Assembly (NCBI GenBank): GCA_030704615.1 | Contig: CM060731.1 | Span: 35,216,001 to 35,280,000 of the forward strand | DNA length: 64,000 nucleotides | Direction: 5' to 3' | DNA from: Takakia lepidozioides | Lineage: Eukaryota; Streptophyta; Takakiopsida; Takakiales; Takakiaceae | Part shown: positions 54,530-64,000 of the stretch, in pieces | Numbering within the stretch: position 1 is the stretch's first letter | Layout: the number at the start of each line of letters is the position of its first letter | The notes under the pieces: generated by a model | Told to the model about the DNA's origin: nothing | The model's database searches: none | Seen by the model: the letters and a program-made list of their open reading frames with translations, nothing else | Program-made: the position numbers and the translations under genes

Positions 54530-55500
54530 GAAAAAACGGCGCCGAATTTCCATCGAGCGCATAAAGTAGGATGCAACGTGGCCCTCCTTTTGGCCGAGAC
54601 GTTCTGGCCGGATGGAAAAAACGGCTCCGAATTTCCATCCGACGGCCCGCCGGAGGAAGTCGGCTCGGGGGGAGAGGCGGACACCTGGCCAACCGAGAAC
54701 ATCCCCCGGATGGAAAAACGGCGCCGAATTGCCATCCGAGGCCGCCCGGACGAAGTCGTATGGAGGGGAGAGGCCGACACCTGGCCGACAGAGAATATCC
54801 TCCGGATGGAAATTCGGTGCCGAATTTCCATCCGGGGCCGCCCGGACGAAGTCGTTCGGGGGAGAGGCCAACACCTGGCCGACAGAGAAATTCCCCCGGA
54901 TGGAAACGGCGCCGAATTTCCATCGGAGGCCGCCCGGACGAAGTCGGCCCAGAGGGAGTGAGGCCGATATCTGGCCGACAGAGAACATCCGCGGATGGGA
55001 AAACCGGCGCCGAATTTTCCATCCAGCAGGTAAGCAGGAGAGCTGCCGGTGGAAAAACCGGCGCCGAATTCCATCCAGCGGTAAGCAGGAGGAGCACTGC
55101 CGGATGGAAACGGACAGGAATTTGTCTCTAGCGGACGACAATTGTGGGAAAAACTTGCCAAGAAGAGGAGTGCAGGCCCAAAAACTCTTAGTTTGTATGA
55201 GTAAGATACCAAAAACGCGAAAAAACTGGATGACAAGGACTGAAAAAATTGTTTATGACGGGTTCCCTCGGATGGAATTTCGGCGCCGAATTTCCATCCG
55301 GGGGATGTTCTCTGTCGGCCAGGTGCGGACCTCTCCCCCCGAGCCGACTTAATACGGGCGGCACCGGATGGAAATTTGGATACGAATTTCCATCCGGGGG
55401 ATGTTCTCTGTCGGCAGGGCCGCCCTCTCCCCCGAGGCCCGACTTCCCCTGGGCGAGGCCGATGGAAATTCGCGGCCGAATTTCCATCCGGGGGATGTGT
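54530..55500. repeat. Inverted arrays of a 90 bp GGCGCC-containing unit
   Basis: About five plus-oriented units (54530-55010) carry GGATGGAAA, GGCGCCGAATTTCCATCC and GAGGCCGACACCTGGCCGAC. About three units in the opposite orientation follow at 55260-55500, across a loop of about 250 bp. Each GGCGCC core is itself palindromic. The 412-codon minus ORF across this region is an artefact of the repeat. Confidence 0.85.
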
Positions 55501-57030
55501 CTCTGTCGGGCCATTTGTCGGCCTCTTCCCCCAAGTGTCTCTGTCGCGGGCCCCTTTGTCGGCATTCTTCCCCCAAGGGTCGCGGGCCCTTTGCATTGAG
55601 GGCAGGGGAAATCCCTTTGGTAAGATGGCAGTCCGGAATAGCTCCCCACTCCTGGTCGCTTTCCGGCTCGCTCGCTTACTCACTAGTTTTTGGTCACCAA
55701 TGGGCTTGCACCGTTTTCTCGGGGTTACTACTCCCTATAATATACTTCTGGTGACTGTCCGCGGGGGGGTTCATAAACAACCATGCCATTTTTATGGCGA
55801 ACCACCACGAAGACCCTCGACTCCCAGTGATGAGTCGCGGTGAGTCTTGGCACACCCACCACGGCCCCATTGGGCCGTGATGAGTCTCAAGACTCCCCAC
55901 GACTTCCACCACGAGGGTCTCCACCCCAAGGTGAGTCCTATGCCACCCCCACTAAGTCCCGCTAAGCTACCAACACCCCTTGTGAGCCACCCCCACCGCA
56001 ACCGTGTGCGGGGCTCCACCTAGTGAGCGCCCTCCGCCTCCTTGAGTGCTTTGGGCACTCAAGGGTGCTTCAGCCACCCGTACCTATCGCTGGAACTGCC
56101 CCCACCACAGGGGCAGCCCCTCTGCGTCCTGACCCCCCTGCCCTCAAGGCAAAGGGCCGCGACACACACCCCTACCAACAAGGAGTCGATGTCCTCATCG
56201 ACTTGTCCATTTTGTAGAAACGAACATCCAAGTTGTGGCGTCCCACATCAAGGAGTTTGTTTATTGTACCATGGCGTCCCATGGCAAAGGAACCAAACCC
56301 CACACTTGACTTACTCTCCACTAGCTAGTTCGGCCGACTTCCTCCAAGTCCCGGCCAAGGGTGGAGCCTCTCAAGCTCCTCCCAGTGCACTCTTCTTGGC
56401 CTACTCAGGGCCAAAGGAACGATCCGCCCCGAGGATCGAGTCGCCTTACTGCAACAACATTGCTTGCGACCGCTCATGATGCCGCTTTTGACATCACCTT
56501 TAGCAAGGGTTCACCTCGAACCCTTTTTGACTAAGAAGATAACCTTGAACCAACCGTGCGCCCCAATCGCTACAATTGGGTCCACCTTGGAATGTTTGCC
56601 TGAGGTACGGGAACCACGCCCAAGCCGCACTATGACTTTGTCCCGAGGCTACACGATTATAGTACGTGAACGGAAGCACGTAGCTTCCACGTTAGGGCCC
56701 GCACTACAAAGGCAACCCATCGGTAGCGGTAGTGATAGTAGTTATAGTACGCGACGCGCCAGGTGCACATAGCATGTGAACTCCCAAAGAAGGCGCAAGT
56801 TTCCTTGCCCCCTTAGATGGGGAGTCACCCGATTTCTGGCACTACGCAAACACACGATTAAACCAATTTACCACTCCCTCTTTTGTAAGCTAGCATGCAT
56901 TCTACACACTAGCCAACCATACCATGCATCAACATTCCAAACAAAATAAGAGGCGCAACATTCGGAAACCATTTATAACAAAATTTGTACAGCACAAGTT
57001 TTTGCAATCGGATTTCCTGAGCTAGCTAAG
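55501..57030. other. Probable chromovirus 3' LTR region
   Basis: This lies downstream of the minus-strand chromovirus stop codon, so it should contain the polypurine tract and LTR. GTCGCGGGCCCTTTGCATTG at about 55580 recurs inverted near 56155 (GTCGCGGCCCTTTGCCTTG). LTR limits cannot be set because the 5' LTR is missing. No gene is supported. Confidence 0.35.
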
Positions 57031-59470
57031 TCAGGCTAAGCATGCATTTCCTCCCCACGATCCAAGGTTGATGTCCCCATCAACGTCTGTCTTCCGCTTT
57101 TGAGGTCGGCCTTCGAACCGCTTGCCAACCGCCTTGGATGCGTTTCCCATTTCTGAGGCACGCACCCAAGATGCCTCCACATGATGATAGCCCTTCCATT
57201 TCACGAGATACTCGGTTTTCTCGGTTCTGAACCTCCTCGACTTAAGCACTGCCTCCACCTCGTACTCAGATTCATTTTCATGATCCAACAACATAGGTGG
57301 CGGACGCAACACTTGATGCCGATTCGGACGCGTTTCATCTTTGAAGTAAGGCTTCAAAAGGGAGCCGGATGCACCTTGCTATTTGCTGGCAGCTCCAATT
57401 CATGCACGTCCTCATTCATAATCTTCCAAAGATTGCAAAAGGGTCCCGCATACGGAGGTACGAACTTGGACTCACTTCCGGAGGTACTCGGAAATTCTTG
57501 ATGTTCAACCAGACCTCCGTGCCTGCCTCAAAATTCACTTTCTCTCCGCTTCCGATCGATTCGCCTGCCTTTCATACCGTTTCCTAGCTTTGGCAATGTT
57601 GTACTTTGCGAGTTTCAACAAACGTTCGCGTTCTTCCAGTAACGCCGTTGCTGCCGGTTCCTCAAGGGTCTTGGGCGGGCCCAACTTGTCGGCACCAGAG
57701 GTGCTTTTCCATAGGACCAAACGAAAGGGAAAACTCCCGTTGCGGAGTGTTTTGTGTTATTATATTATTAACAGAACTCTGCCGCGTCCAAGTGTTCCAC
57801 CCAGTCTGATTGGTCTGCCCAACAGGTAATTCCGTAAGATCTGCTTCACTACGGAATTACTCTTTCCGTTTGGCCGTCCGTTGTTCGTTGTTGGTCGGGA
57901 GGCGGTGCCTCAACTTCAGCCTCGTCCCCATCTTCTTCCAAAGTGCCCTCCAAAATTACTCGTAAACTTTGGATTGCGGTCCGAGACAATATCCTTCCGG
58001 GAGTCCATTGATGCTTGGAAGACGTGGGCAAAAGTAAAGTCGCCCGTCTCCTGCGCCGTTGCCGTCTCCTTGGTAGGGATGAAATGACCCATTTTACTGA
58101 AACCTATCCCCCCACCCATGATCGCATCGAATCCTATTTTGACAGCGGACATAGCAGTCATGAAATCCATCGAGACGCTTTCCCAAGACCCCTCTGGAAA
58201 TTCGGCAAGGGTGTTGTAACAGCCCCGCTTGCTTTTTGTACTCACTCCGGTTTTGTGGCATGTGGTGCATGTCTTGACATACTCCTCTGCCTCCTCCCTC
58301 AGTTTGGGGACAGGAAAGAAGAAATACTCTTTCTTCAAGAGGTGCCGCGGTGCGCTTGGCTCCGCTGTGGCCTGCAAGCGGGCCATCATGACATTCTTCA
58401 AGAGAGACTATCTTTGATCCTCCTTCGGCACATAGCCAATAGAGACGCTTTTTGCTTATACCGTGGAGCAGTCCATTTTGCAAAGTGGAAACGCGATTTT
58501 AACCCTCATCCTCAAGTCCCCGCACACGGACTTCGCCAGCTCATCCTTCCGGCAAGGCTTTCGGATCTTCCTTTGGAGCGTCGTCTCGCCCCTGTACACC
58601 AACATGAGTTACTGCTTTCTACTTAAAGCATCGGCCCCCACATTGTTCTCGTCCCGGTTTGTAGTGGATATCCACGTTCGAACACCGCCAAAGTATCTTG
58701 CCACCTAAGTTGGTTTGGGAACAACTTAGGTTGCGTGCCAAAATACTTCACCGTGACATTGTTCGTGAATACCTTCACTGGGTTGGAACCAACATAGTGG
58801 CGCCAAAAGCTCAAGGCAATGCACCACCGCCTTCATCTCTTTCTCGTGCGTCGGCCACCGTCGCTCCACTTCATTCAGTTTCTTACTTTTGTAAGCCACT
58901 GGACGTCATAAGTACACCCCCAATCGCGAAGTCCGACGCATCTGTATGAATCTCGAACGGATGGTCGAACTCCGGAATTTTCAAGACTGGACCTTCCGCC
59001 ATCCGCTGCTTCAATTCAGCAAAAGCTTGGCCACAAAAGGTGTTTCATACCCAGACTTTGGATTTACACAGAAGGTCCGATAGCGGCCCCGCGATCTCGG
59101 CGAAATTTCTCACATACTTTCGTTAATAGGAGGCGAGTCCTAGGAAGGATCGCACTCCGGGACCGAAGTGAGAGGCTCCTAGTCCCCAGATCGCCCTCAC
59201 CTTTCTGTCATCCATTTTGATCCCATCCTATGTAATCACATGCCCCAGGAACTCCACTTTTGTGACCCCGAATTTGCACTTTGAAGCTTTGGCATACAGC
59301 TTCCCTTCCCGCAATTTCTAGAACACCTTTTTGAGGTGCTCCAGGTGCTCCTCCTTTGTTTTCGACTATACCAAGATGTCGTCGATGTACACGATCACAA
59401 AGTCATCCAACCACTCCTGGAAAAAGTTATCGGCCCTGCATTCCTTCCCCTCACTGCATCCCCCTTCTAC
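57031..59470 (-). mobile_element. Ty3/gypsy chromovirus, 5'-truncated, nested in the DNA transposon
   Basis: Minus-strand order is RT, RNase H, integrase, chromodomain. RT pieces are EWLDDFVIVYIDDILV (about 59430-59375), EEHLEHLKKVF and KCKFGVTKVEFLGHVIT. RNase H pieces are IHTDASDFAIGGVL and KYFGTQPKLFPNQLRWQDTL. Integrase has CHDGPLAGHSGAKRT, CTTCHKTG and DIVSDRNPKFTSNFG. The chromodomain (57357-57031) reads YEVEAVLKSRRFRTEKTEYL then VKWKGYHHVEASWV. Chromodomains steer integration toward methylated histone marks. Gag, protease and N-terminal RT are missing and many stops occur. Confidence 0.85.
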
Positions 59471-60090
59471 CATGGCGCTTGCCCGAACGCCATCCTGGCA
59501 GTCTTGTGTGCATAGCTCCCATGGCAGAAAACCCGAGCAACTACAGTGTTACTGCCCTCCTCACGAGCATAGAGCTTCATTTCCGTGCAGAGGGGACATT
59601 TGCCGGGTGATGGAGGAATATCTCTGCGTTTGATACCACCTGAAATCGGGGTCGGTATTTTTGGAGGAGGAAAGGAAGGATTCAAACGGAGTTTGTAGTC
59701 GAAAGTATTGTTGTGCTCCATGATGATTTCGGCGACGGCAGGGAATGGCTCTACCATGGCTTGCCCGAACTGCCATTCCTGGCAGTCTTGTGTGCATAGT
59801 CTACCATGGCTTGCCCGAACTGCCATTCCTGGCAGTCTTGTGTGCATAGGGCTCCCATGGCAGAAAACCCGAGCCTACAGTGTACTGCCCTCCTCACGAG
59901 CATAGGATTCATTTCCGTGCAGAGGGGACATTTGCCGGGTGATGGAGAAATATCTCTGCGTTGATACCACCTGAAATCGGGGTCGGTATTTTTGGAGGAG
60001 GAAAGGAAGGATTCAAACGGAGTTGTAGTCGAAAGTATTGTTGTGCTCCATGATGATTTCGGCGACGGCAGGGAATGGCGAGTTCCACAA
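59468..60090. repeat. Tandem duplication of 235 bp plus a 48 bp triplication
   Basis: Segments 59516-59750 and 59852-60080 are near-identical. They differ mainly by one-base deletions in the second copy (TGCGTTTGATACC versus TGCGTTGATACC, GAGTTTGTAG versus GAGTTGTAG). A 48 bp unit, CCATGG..TGCCATTCCTGGCAG, occurs at 59468, 59752 and 59801. This may be genuine or an assembly error. Confidence 0.85.
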
Positions 60091-60349
60091 TCGGACAGCG
60101 TCATATACAGGGCTGTTGGGGACTTCATATGCCCGCCAAATGCACCTTCGATCCTGGCGCCTTCCACGAAACAATCCGCGAATCAGAGAGTGGGTACCTC
60201 AAAGAGAGAAGTCCGCAACGAAGTAAATCCAGAGCCGAACCCATCAATGAAGACGAGCGAGAACCGGGTTGTTCACAACCTGTCCGACTCAAATGAGGTC
60301 ATGGAAGTTCCGAGATCATCCTGGAGATCAGGCAAGTCCTAAATGGACA

Positions 60350-62910
60350 TCAGCGGACGAGGGAGTCATATTCCCAGCACGAGCACAACAGTTCGATCCA
60401 TTCTTGAAATTATGCGAGGGCTTCACATGGAGGGACACCGCTCGGAGCTGGCTGGGCTGGACTACAGCTAGTTCGCAATTAAATCCGTTACATGTCTTCC
60501 CGCAGATGTCGACGATAATGTCTTCTTTGAGTTCCTTCCTCGGACGGACTACTCGAGGGCGTCCGGAATGTTGACAGATATGGATAGAAAACATAACGGT
60601 CATCTTTGGTGCGTCACCAAAACCACCAGCATGAAGATGCTCGATAACAGAAAATTGGGTGTGGTTCGGATGTGCACTCAATTCTGGAGGTGAAGCGACG
60701 ATGTGGATATGACTACATTCATGGAAGTAGGTTTCCAGGACAAGGGACTGAGGCAAATCGTTGTTTCGTATTCAAAATGTCAACGTGTGGGCCTGGCAGT
60801 GGCGTCGAACAAGTCGACCGGATGACAAGTGGGAACTTATCAAACAGTTGGGTCATGTTTGACCATATCAAGCGAATTACAAATCACCAATGGGTGACAA
60901 TGGGTGCACATGTCTACGACACCCACTGCAGGATGCTAATGACAATTGCTATTTGTGAGATGAAAGGAGAGGACAGACAATCGGAGATGCTATTTTGGCA
61001 GGGAATACACGAACAGATGGCCAGGGCGGGATTGCCCCCTCCCAATTTCCGTGGTTTCATGGCGGACAACGCACAAGCAAATTGGGCTACCATCCGAATG
61101 GTGTACGGGCAAGACCCCAATGTTCCGATGGAAGGCAAGGAGAGATCTTGTGGGTTCCATTTTTTGCAGAGCTTGTCGCAGTACACAACCAGGCTCGTGG
61201 CGCTAGATTTCATAGAGGAGCACCGTTCCATGTGTCTTGCGTGGAAGCGCGCTCCCACCTTGGATGATGCCGAGACACAGTTTGCATGTATACGGGCTTG
61301 GTGGACATCGTCAGGTGCTGTACAAAAATCAGACGAGGGAGCAATTGTCAGTTGGCTAGCATGGTGGCATTATCGTTTCCTCCAGTTCGGCGACTATATG
61401 CGGGAGGTGGGTTGGACAAATTTGCGAACGTTGAATATTATGCTAGTCATTATTTGTAACTTGCTTGTAACCTCAACATGTGCATGTGCAGGAAATGTGT
61501 CTCGACTCCGACACTGACATGCTGATGACAAACATGGCTGAATCAGTGCATTCTTCCTGGCGTGCCTCCTCTGCGGCGCATCTGGTGGACATCCCCACTG
61601 CCACAACGGAGGACATTGTGAGGTCAATTATGCAGCAATGCAGGTACAACGAGTTCTTGACAGAGAAACAGTGGGGCTTTTGGCCAGACAGGCAAGAGAT
61701 GCTGATGTGGACTGCCTCCAGATCGAAGAATCCTCGGAAGTGGGCGGCGGCCTTGCGAGAGGGCCTTCGGGACACGCCATTGCTTCAAAGTGGCCAACAC
61801 TTGGAAGGAGATGTTCATACCCGTCCAGTGAGACGAAGACTTGACGAGGCACCTAGCGGAGAAGAGGATTCATGGCGAGCTGACAAGAATATTCGCACGC
61901 TCCCTCGTGGTTCCATGATGTTGCCCGAGGAGGTCTCGTTGAGCACCGCAAGTCTTGCACGTTCAAGATCGCCATCTCCTTTGAGCACAGGGCACGTACC
62001 CGGGGAACATATGAGCCATCTGTAGTAACGCAGTACAACATTCCCATTGTAGAGACAAGAGTGTCGGAGTCACAGTGGAGAATTGCAAGGACATTGTCGG
62101 CATTTCGAGGGAAATGCTGCGCCATCCGGGTGGATATGAGAGCACGTTGTGGCGAGATGATTCGGAGAAACCCACACGGTGCTATACCTGTACCTTGTTT
62201 CAGCGGCAGATTTTTGACTCCCACATTTGCTCACGCCACAACGCAGACGTTTTGGTTCTGTAGGCACGACATAATGACCTGTGTATTTGGCAAGCCCAAG
62301 TACGAGATTCAAGGAATGCCGGAGCCTCCGGCGTCTGGCCTATCGCACCGGGTTGCAACCTCTCTCAGAATGAGGCGGATGCTCTTTCTGCAGCAGGATT
62401 TCGAATGGTGCAACGCACAGACGTCCCGGCCCACGCATTTCTAGTTCTTCAGACCCAGCCATTGCAGACTGATCGGTCCAGTAGAGACAGATTGGACAAT
62501 TCTGCACATCCCACAATGCGATTCGGAAGAGTGAAGAGACGACAACCTCCCATCAAGTTGAATGAGACTCGGATTGCCAATGCTCTTGGGATGGCTTGCA
62601 CTATTCAGAGCTCCGTGGACGTACCCCCACCTGGCCTTGGGCGTGTTTATCGAATGGCAATGGCCGGCTCGGCTGTACGCGACAGACGTATACACAATTA
62701 CGATTGGAGTGGAGCCCACTTGCAATTGTACGGATTTCTCGTTGATGGAAGCAAAGAAGGGTTCAAAGTATTATCCGTGCAAGCATCTGTATTTCATTTA
62801 CCTGAAGAGGTTGAGGATGAACTTGACTATTGATGACTTTATTCATGCACCAGGGTTGAGCGTGAACGAGCTGCACAAACTCCTCCTTAGGGATTCCAGA
62901 AATCATTGAT
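60350..62910 (+). pseudogene. SWIM-domain transposase (MULE-like) with one intron
   Basis: Early pieces (60360-60690) include VFFEFLPRTDYSRASGMLTD and MKMLDNRKLGVVRMCTQFW. The core frame 60840-61406 has FDHIKRITNHQWVTMGAHVY, FRGFMADNAQANWATIRMVY (catalytic-Asp candidate in MADNAQ), CGFHFLQSLSQYTTR and EGAIVSWLAWWHYRFLQFGD. An 85 bp GT-AG intron (61407-61491) joins YMRE to EMCLDSDTDML, and NMAESVHSSWRA supplies the conserved Glu. The C-terminal part (62380-62910, shifted frames) carries a SWIM zinc finger, CNCTDFSLMEAKKGSKYYPCKHLYF. The DDE core plus SWIM is typical of Mutator-like and related transposases. Superfamily assignment beyond that is uncertain. Frameshifts near 60690, 60830 and 62030-62560 indicate decay. 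Confidence 0.75.
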
Positions 62911-63054
62911 GGGGCAAAGAGAATCCAGCATATGAATATTTTCAATTGCATTTTGATGCATCGGACTTTGTTTTTAAATCCACCCCAAAACTCCTGGAAT
63001 GAGACAGGCAATATTCCTGAAAACTGAGTTCCAACAGTAGCAGTTGTGGGGCTA

Positions 63055-63375
63055 TTTCTGGAGAAATGGCGCCGAATTTCCCTATTTTGGGCCGAAAACT
63101 GGCTAAGTCCCAACATGCACGGGAACCATGTTTGGAAAAATGGCGCCGAATTTCCAATTACATGGCCCAATACTGCCCAACATCTGTGCAATCCCCGGCA
63201 CCATGCACCGAAAATCGGCGCCACATTTCAAAATTTTGGGCTTACACACCTGTCATGTCGGGACCTATAGCCGCGAAATTCGGCACCATTTTTCACCGGA
63301 GATACCTATTACCGCGAAAAACGTCGTAGATTTTTCTGGTTGCGGACCTTATTGCCGCGAAATTCGGCGCCATTT
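63055..63375. repeat. Third GGCGCC palindrome cluster, next to the right terminus
   Basis: AAATGGCGCCGAATTTCC appears at about 63064 and 63139, and its inverse GAAATTCGGCGCCATTTTT at about 63358, with related GGCACCATTTTTC at 63282. GGGCCGAAAACTGGCTAAGTC links it to the 50510-51015 array. Confidence 0.8.
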
Positions 63376-63396
63376 TTGCAAATATCGCTCGGAATT

Positions 63397-63600
63397 CGCA
63401 TGAGCGGAAGACGAAATATCATGAGCACGGATCTCAAAAATAAAATATTCCCTTCAAAAAATGAATAATATATTGGTTTTTTCTGACACATTCCATTAAA
63501 ATAATGTTTTTTATGTTTTTTATTTCTAGAATTTGTACTTCTGCTCATGAAAACCGATTGTCTTGCTACTCCGCTCATGCCGCTCATGCTCATGAAATAG
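63397..63600 (-). repeat. Right terminal inverted repeat region with ATGAGCGG units
   Basis: CCGCTCATGCCGCTCATGCTCATGAAAT at 63571-63598 is the inverse of the left terminus apart from unit order. Additional copies lie at 63398-63406, 63431-63436 and 63542-63549. The 63397-63600 segment could alternatively be a small separate MITE. Confidence 0.55.
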
Positions 63601-63608
63601 CTAACCTC

Positions 63609-63898
63609 TTGTAGAGGAGCTGCATGTGTGTGGGCCCATAGCTAACCGTTGGATGTACCCCATGGAGAGGTACATGAAGGATCTGAAGGGGTATGTACGC
63701 AACATGACACGGCCAGAGGGGAGTATGGCGGAGGGCTACATCCGTGACGAAGCCATGGGCTTCATGACAGAGTATATGTCTTCATTTGATGCAACACAAC
63801 GACGGGTGTGGGACGAGAACGAGGAAGAAGGGGATGTGGCACATGATTATGTGCTGAACAACACAACAACCATGACACCATGGAGAGAGTGGGTGTAA
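63609..63898 (+). CDS. CACTA-type (En/Spm) transposon protein, DUF4218 domain, partial
   Basis: After the acceptor-like CCTCTTGTAG, the frame reads LVEELHVCGPIANRWMYPME, then RYMKDLKGYVRN and RPEGSMAEGYIRDEAMGF, stopping at 63896-63898. This is the DUF4218 signature found at the end of CACTA (TNP2-type) transposase genes, here about 95 residues long. The preceding exons with the catalytic domain are not in the window to the left; an insertion in the upstream intron by the large transposon would explain this. Frame and composition are clean. Confidence 0.75.
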
Positions 63899-64000
63899 AT
63901 TTACATCCCTCCTGTGCTTTTCTTAATGGTCTTTGTATGTTGGAATTACATATATACTGTCACAAGTCATTCTGGCCACTATGGGAGTGGGATCGTGTTC

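Larger units (their letters stand above)
47867..63600. mobile_element. Probable large DNA transposon with SWIM transposase and methyltransferase-like cargo
   Basis: The left end reads ATTTCATGAGCGGCATGAGC followed by ATGAGCGGG. The right end, inverted, reads ATTTCATGAGCATGAGCGGC followed by ATGAGCGGA. Both ends continue with further ATGAGCGG copies. Within lie a plus-strand transposase (60350-62910) near the right end and a spliced minus-strand gene (53323-48097) near the left. GGCGCC palindromes at 50510-51015, 54530-55500 and 63055-63375 occur only inside these limits in this window. A chromovirus (about 55.6-60.1 kb) has inserted later. No matching target duplication is visible (GGGGCTGTT versus AGCTAACCT), so the pairing of ends is an inference. 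Confidence 0.55.

Noticed and set aside
54445-55683. A 412-codon minus-strand ORF
   Set aside because: It reads through tandem and inverted copies of the 90 bp GGCGCC unit. The peptide is a repetition of the repeat, and other frames there are equally open.
59960-59985. Match of 17 bases to the SMART cDNA primer (GTGGTATCAACGCAGAG, minus strand)
   Set aside because: The neighbouring tandem copy has one more base at this site, so the match arises from a single-base deletion. The flanks do not match the adaptor. Coincidence is more likely than contamination.

Overview
The window is nuclear DNA of a land plant with a large, repeat-rich genome. The main evidence is one intact, intronless DYW-type pentatricopeptide repeat (PPR) gene at 20746-23292, an organelle RNA-editing factor. 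Around it lie broken PPR copies and many plant-type transposable elements. A terpene-synthase-like exon that resembles the microbial-type terpene synthases of non-seed plants hints at a fern, lycophyte or bryophyte, with a fern as my best guess. I see no rRNA or tRNA gene, no CRISPR array and nothing prokaryotic.

Layout. 1-11 kb: AT-rich DNA with a PTI1-like kinase fragment, a LINE 3' end, SINE copies, two unrecognised exon remnants and a decayed tyrosine-recombinase-like gene. 11.4-18.5 kb: two CTAGT-rich direct repeats, then a Ty3/gypsy element on the minus strand, truncated at its 5' end. Its pol region runs protease, C5-cytosine DNA methyltransferase, reverse transcriptase, RNase H, integrase. 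18.5-29.6 kb: the PPR gene, two PPR pseudogenes, a LINE 3' end and a SINE. 30.2-31.9 kb: a foldback element filled with hairpins. 33.3-38.8 kb: a terpene-synthase-like exon split by a complete Ty1/copia element (LTRs, GGAAT target duplication, primer site, polypurine tract). 39.2-42.4 kb: a PPR pseudogene with duplicated upstream DNA, bracketed by 330 bp direct repeats. 42.5-46.2 kb: two decayed unrecognised ORF regions and a minisatellite.

47.87-63.60 kb: a probable large DNA transposon. Its ends carry inverted ATGAGCGG clusters. A SWIM-type transposase lies on the plus strand near the right end. Near the left end a spliced minus-strand gene, with at least seven GT-AG introns joined in frame, ends in an amino-methyltransferase-like domain. 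Three clusters of GGCGCC-centred palindromes, a captured PPR fragment and a nested chromodomain gypsy element lie inside. The window ends in a CACTA-type exon.

Two unrelated transposons here therefore carry two unrelated DNA-methyltransferase-like domains, one C5-cytosine type and one amino type. That pairing is the most interesting signal. Both copies are decayed, several stops fit C-to-T loss at CpG, and activity would have to be sought in younger copies elsewhere in the genome.
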